A stretch of DNA of 64,000 nucleotides from Rhizobium sp. Q54 (GTDB lineage: Bacteria > Pseudomonadota > Alphaproteobacteria > Micropepsales > Micropepsaceae): positions 1-64,000 of the forward strand of contig CAMAPL010000006.1 in assembly GCA_945860165.1 (NCBI GenBank), read 5' to 3'. Position numbers and translations under genes: made by a program. The notes under the pieces are model-generated. The model ran no database searches and had not been told where the DNA came from. It saw only the letters and a list, made by a program, of their open reading frames with translations. This document shows positions 61,430 to 64,000 of the stretch, piece by piece (within the stretch, counting starts at the first letter, position 1; the number at the start of each line of letters is the position of its first letter).

Positions 61430-62569
61430 CTAGAGCCGGCCCGGATTGAAGAGGGAAAGCGGATCGAAGGCGGCCCTGACGCTGCGGTTCAGCGCCGCCA
61501 GGGCGGGTGGCTGCGGCGCATACAGGCCAATGGCGGTGCGGGTTTCTGCACTGGCGCGCAGTAGCATCGCCTGACCTTGCGCCGCTGCGGCGATGCCACG
61601 GATGCGCGCGGCATCCGACGATGGCGCGGCCAGCCACAGCAAGCCGCCGGCGAGGTCGCCCAACCAGTGCGACGCGTTCAGTTCCTTGGCCACGCGCGGC
61701 GCTTCGGACGGTGCAATCATCACTCGCCAGATATCGCCAGGGATGCGCGCGAATTTCTCGCCGCTGCCGATGGCCCCGAACGGGTCGTCGCCCTCCAGAC
61801 GGGTCATGGCGTTTCCGAGCAATCCGTGCGCCAGCGCGATTTTTTCTTCCAGCGGCTGGCTGGCGCCTTCCAGCCGGATCAGCGCCGAGCCCTGCCCCAT
61901 GGCTGGTGCGATATTACCCGGCAGATAGGCCAGGCCGGCCGGCTCCAGCGCGCTTTGCGCGATCTTGCGCAAGGCTGAAAAGCCGATTTCCGGCAACACA
62001 TCCGGCATGACCAGGATCGCAAAATGGGAGGGGCGGGGATAGACGCGAAACGTCACTTCGGTCAGCACGCAGAGCGTTCCGAAGGCGCCGCAGACCAGCT
62101 TGGGCAAATCAAAGCCGGTGACATTCTTCACCACCTTGCTGCCAGCGCGGAAAAACGCGCCCTGTCCGTTGACGCCGTGAAAGCCCAGCAGGGAGTCGCG
62201 CGCCGGACCATGGCGCAGGCGTCCTGAACCCGAAGCGTCGCAGGACATGGCCCCTGCCAGCGTCGCCACGCCATTGGAACCCAGCAGCTGCGACCAGTCG
62301 GCGGGATCGAAGCCCAGGCGCTGGTTCCTAGCCGCCAGAACGCTGACGATTTCCGCCAGCGGCGTGGCGGGCGCGGCGGTGATGATCAGTTCTTCGGGCT
62401 CATATTTTAGGATCCCGGAAAGGCCGGAAACATTGAGCTGCGACAGCTCCCCCAGCGGATTGCCGACGGCGCGGCGGGTACCGCCCGCCACAATCTCGAA
62501 CGGCGATCTGTTGGCCCGCGCGGCGTGCACGAACTCGACGATCTCGGCAGTGCTGGAAACGCTGCTCAT
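61430..62569 (-). CDS. glcE: Glycolate oxidase FAD-binding subunit GlcE
   Basis: A 379-aa subunit with a PCMH-type FAD-binding domain: Val-Ala-Gly-Gly-Thr-Arg-Arg near 27, Pro-Ala-Thr-Pro-Leu near 66, Leu-Gly-Ser-Asn-Gly-Val-Ala-Thr-Leu-Ala-Gly near 95 and Val-Thr-Gly-Phe-Asp near 148. The C-terminal Phe-Asn-Pro-Gly-Arg-Leu is typical. ATG directly follows the glcD TAG. Together the Glc proteins oxidise glycolate to glyoxylate. Confidence 0.95.
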   Translation of the reverse strand: MSSVSSTAEIVEFVHAARANRSPFEIVAGGTRRAVGNPLGELSQLNVSGLSGILKYEPEELIITAAPATPLAEIVSVLAARNQRLGFDPADWSQLLGSNGVATLAGAMSCDASGSGRLRHGPARDSLLGFHGVNGQGAFFRAGSKVVKNVTGFDLPKLVCGAFGTLCVLTEVTFRVYPRPSHFAILVMPDVLPEIGFSALRKIAQSALEPAGLAYLPGNIAPAMGQGSALIRLEGASQPLEEKIALAHGLLGNAMTRLEGDDPFGAIGSGEKFARIPGDIWRVMIAPSEAPRVAKELNASHWLGDLAGGLLWLAAPSSDAARIRGIAAAAQGQAMLLRASAETRTAIGLYAPQPPALAALNRSVRAAFDPLSLFNPGRL

Positions 62570-64000
62570 CTAGAAGCGCGGCAGGTGCGGATGGGGCAAT
62601 TGCGCGCCATGGACATGGATATGGCCCTGCTCGACGCAGGCCGACAAAGTGGGGAACACCTTGCCCGGATTGAACAGGCCCTGGGAATCGAAGGCGCATT
62701 TCACGCGATGCTGCTGGTCGAGGTCGGCCTCGCTGAACATCTCGGTCATCAGGTCGCGTTTTTCGATGCCGACGCCATGTTCGCCCGACAGCACGCCGCC
62801 GACCTTGACGCACAGGCGCAATATGTCGGCCCCGAAAGCCTCGGCGCGCTCGAACTCGCCTTTCTTCATCACGTCGAAAATGATCAGGGGGTGGAGATTG
62901 CCGTCGCCGGCATGAAAGACATTGCAGAAGCCCAGGCCATATTGTTCGGACAGGACAGCCATCTCGTCCAGTACCTGCGGCAGGGCATGGCGCGGGATGG
63001 TGCCATCCATGCAGATCATGTCGGGCGCAAGGCGCCCCATGGCGGCAAACGCAGCCTTGCGGCCCGACCAGATGCGGGTGCGCTGTTTTTCGTCGGTGGC
63101 TTCCACCGTCTTGCCGCCGCTTTGCGCCACGATAGCGGTCACACGCGAGATGGCATGGGTGACGTCGGCCTGGACGCCATCGGCGTCGATGATCAGGATA
63201 GCTTCGGCGCCGGCGGGATAGCCCGGCTGGTTATAGCTTTCGATCGCTGCGGCGGCGCGTCCGTCCATGAACTCCATGGCGGCGGGCACCACGCCATCGG
63301 CGATGATGGCGGCGACGCAGGCACCGGCGGCGGCCACGGTGTCGAAGGACGCCATCAGGGTGCGCGTGACCGGCGGCTTGCGCAGGATCTTCACCACCAC
63401 CTCAACGACGATGCCCAGCAGGCCTTCCGAGCCGGTAACTACGCCCAGCAGATCAAGCCCGCCCTGCGCGCCGCACTTGCCGCCCAGGGTGACGATCTCG
63501 CCGCCCGGCAGCACCAAGGTGACGCCCAGCAGATTGTTGGTGGTCAGGCCATATTTCAGGCAGTGCAACCCGCCGGAATTCTCCGCCACATTGCCGCCGA
63601 TGGTGCAGGCAACCTGGCTGGAGGGATCGGGCGCGTAATAGAAGCCCTGGGCTTCCACCGCCTTGGTGATGTTCAGATTGGTGACGCCGGGCTCGACCAC
63701 GACGCAGCCATTTTCATAATCGATCTCGAGGATGCGCTTCATGCGCCCCATGCCGATCAATATGCCGTCTTCGCGCGGCAGCGCGCCGCCGGACAGCGAA
63801 GTGCCGGCGCCGCGCGGCACGATGGGAATGCCTTCGGCGGCTGCGTATTTCAGGACTTCGCTGACCTGCTCGCGGTCGGACGGCAGGACGCAGACCAGCG
63901 GCATCTGGTGATAGGCGCTGAGCGCATCGGAATCGAAAGTGGCAAGGCCGGACTTATCCGAGACCACGCCGTCCGTCACGATAGCCTGCAGCGCCGCGAC
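62570..64000 (-). CDS. glcD: Glycolate oxidase subunit GlcD (N-terminus outside window)
   Basis: A flavin-linked dehydrogenase of which 476 codons are in the window. It shows Val-Pro-Arg-Gly-Ala-Gly-Thr-Ser-Leu-Ser-Gly-Gly, Thr-Ile-Gly-Gly-Asn-Val-Ala-Glu-Asn-Ser-Gly-Gly, Gly-Ser-Glu-Gly-Leu-Leu-Gly and Asn-Val-Phe-His-Ala-Gly-Asp-Gly-Asn-Leu-His-Pro. The frame is open past a GTG at 63979 to the window edge, and family members have about 20-30 further residues, so I treat it as partial. First of glcD-glcE-glcF. Confidence 0.96.
   Translation of the reverse strand, partial: VAALQAIVTDGVVSDKSGLATFDSDALSAYHQMPLVCVLPSDREQVSEVLKYAAAEGIPIVPRGAGTSLSGGALPREDGILIGMGRMKRILEIDYENGCVVVEPGVTNLNITKAVEAQGFYYAPDPSSQVACTIGGNVAENSGGLHCLKYGLTTNNLLGVTLVLPGGEIVTLGGKCGAQGGLDLLGVVTGSEGLLGIVVEVVVKILRKPPVTRTLMASFDTVAAAGACVAAIIADGVVPAAMEFMDGRAAAAIESYNQPGYPAGAEAILIIDADGVQADVTHAISRVTAIVAQSGGKTVEATDEKQRTRIWSGRKAAFAAMGRLAPDMICMDGTIPRHALPQVLDEMAVLSEQYGLGFCNVFHAGDGNLHPLIIFDVMKKGEFERAEAFGADILRLCVKVGGVLSGEHGVGIEKRDLMTEMFSEADLDQQHRVKCAFDSQGLFNPGKVFPTLSACVEQGHIHVHGAQLPHPHLPRF

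Overview
This is a GC-rich chromosomal segment of an alphaproteobacterium. The lineage call rests on GapR (DUF2312), FliX, PhaR, a DUF1036 protein, the split three-gene transhydrogenase (pntAA-pntAB-pntB), an aa3-type oxidase subunit IV peptide and the gene order sucC-sucD-sucA-sucB. I cannot name the genus from sequence alone. Something near Rhizomicrobium or Micropepsaceae would fit, but that is inference. Almost everything here is housekeeping.

Layout. (1) 1-250: the tail of an IS5-type transposase abuts three tandem terminators behind an HU gene. (2) 850-4361, minus: ffh-rpsP-rimM-trmD-rplS, the SRP/ribosome/tRNA-methylation operon. (3) 4.6-9.6 kb: two tandem secreted SMP-30-like proteins, a 43-aa basic peptide, a lone Flp pilin and a secreted prolyl oligopeptidase. 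(4) 9.7-13.3 kb, plus: dapF-mtaB-ftsY-yciB joined by ATGA overlaps. (5) 13.6-17.2 kb: a MarR regulator, then ccmA-B-C-D-G (cytochrome c maturation) on minus. (6) 17.2-20.4 kb: phaA-phbB divergent from phaR (polyhydroxybutyrate). (7) 21-27.9 kb: acnA and several secreted proteins, including an OmpA-type lipoprotein. (8) 28.3-34.7 kb, plus: sucCD and sucAB, which with acnA form a TCA block. (9) 36.4-42.2 kb, minus: obgE-proB-proA-gfa-nadD-rsfS-rlmH, coupling ribosome assembly, proline and NAD synthesis. (10) 42.2-49.6 kb: rpmA/rplU, a phosphatase-like protein, AlkB, LolA, GpsA, an EVE protein and a guanidine-exporter gene behind a guanidine-II (mini-ykkC) riboswitch. (11) 49.6-54.2 kb, minus: an MHS-type transporter, the pnt transhydrogenase and a cox subunit IV. 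(12) 54.5-64 kb: an interrupted sigma-54 response regulator, gapR, an N-formylglutamate amidohydrolase, pyk, and glcDEF (glycolate oxidase) with two small secreted proteins behind it.

The most striking theme is the number of disrupted genes. A DUF1428 gene has one extra T in a T7 run. A DUF985 cupin is frameshifted and lacks its N-terminus. A membrane protein is frameshifted. A peptidase-C26 amidotransferase carries several lesions and has lost its catalytic Cys. A sigma-54 regulator has an amber codon between its AAA+ and DNA-binding domains. Some may be sequencing errors; the C26 and DUF985 genes look genuinely decayed.

Other signals worth following are a palindromic element inserted in frame into ccmA, a histone-H1-like N-terminal tail on RsfS whose reading frame runs past any canonical start, and an AT-rich island with an orphan terminator near 45.5-45.76 kb. 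I saw no CRISPR array, tRNA, rRNA, prophage or defence island, and no convincing wholly undescribed system.
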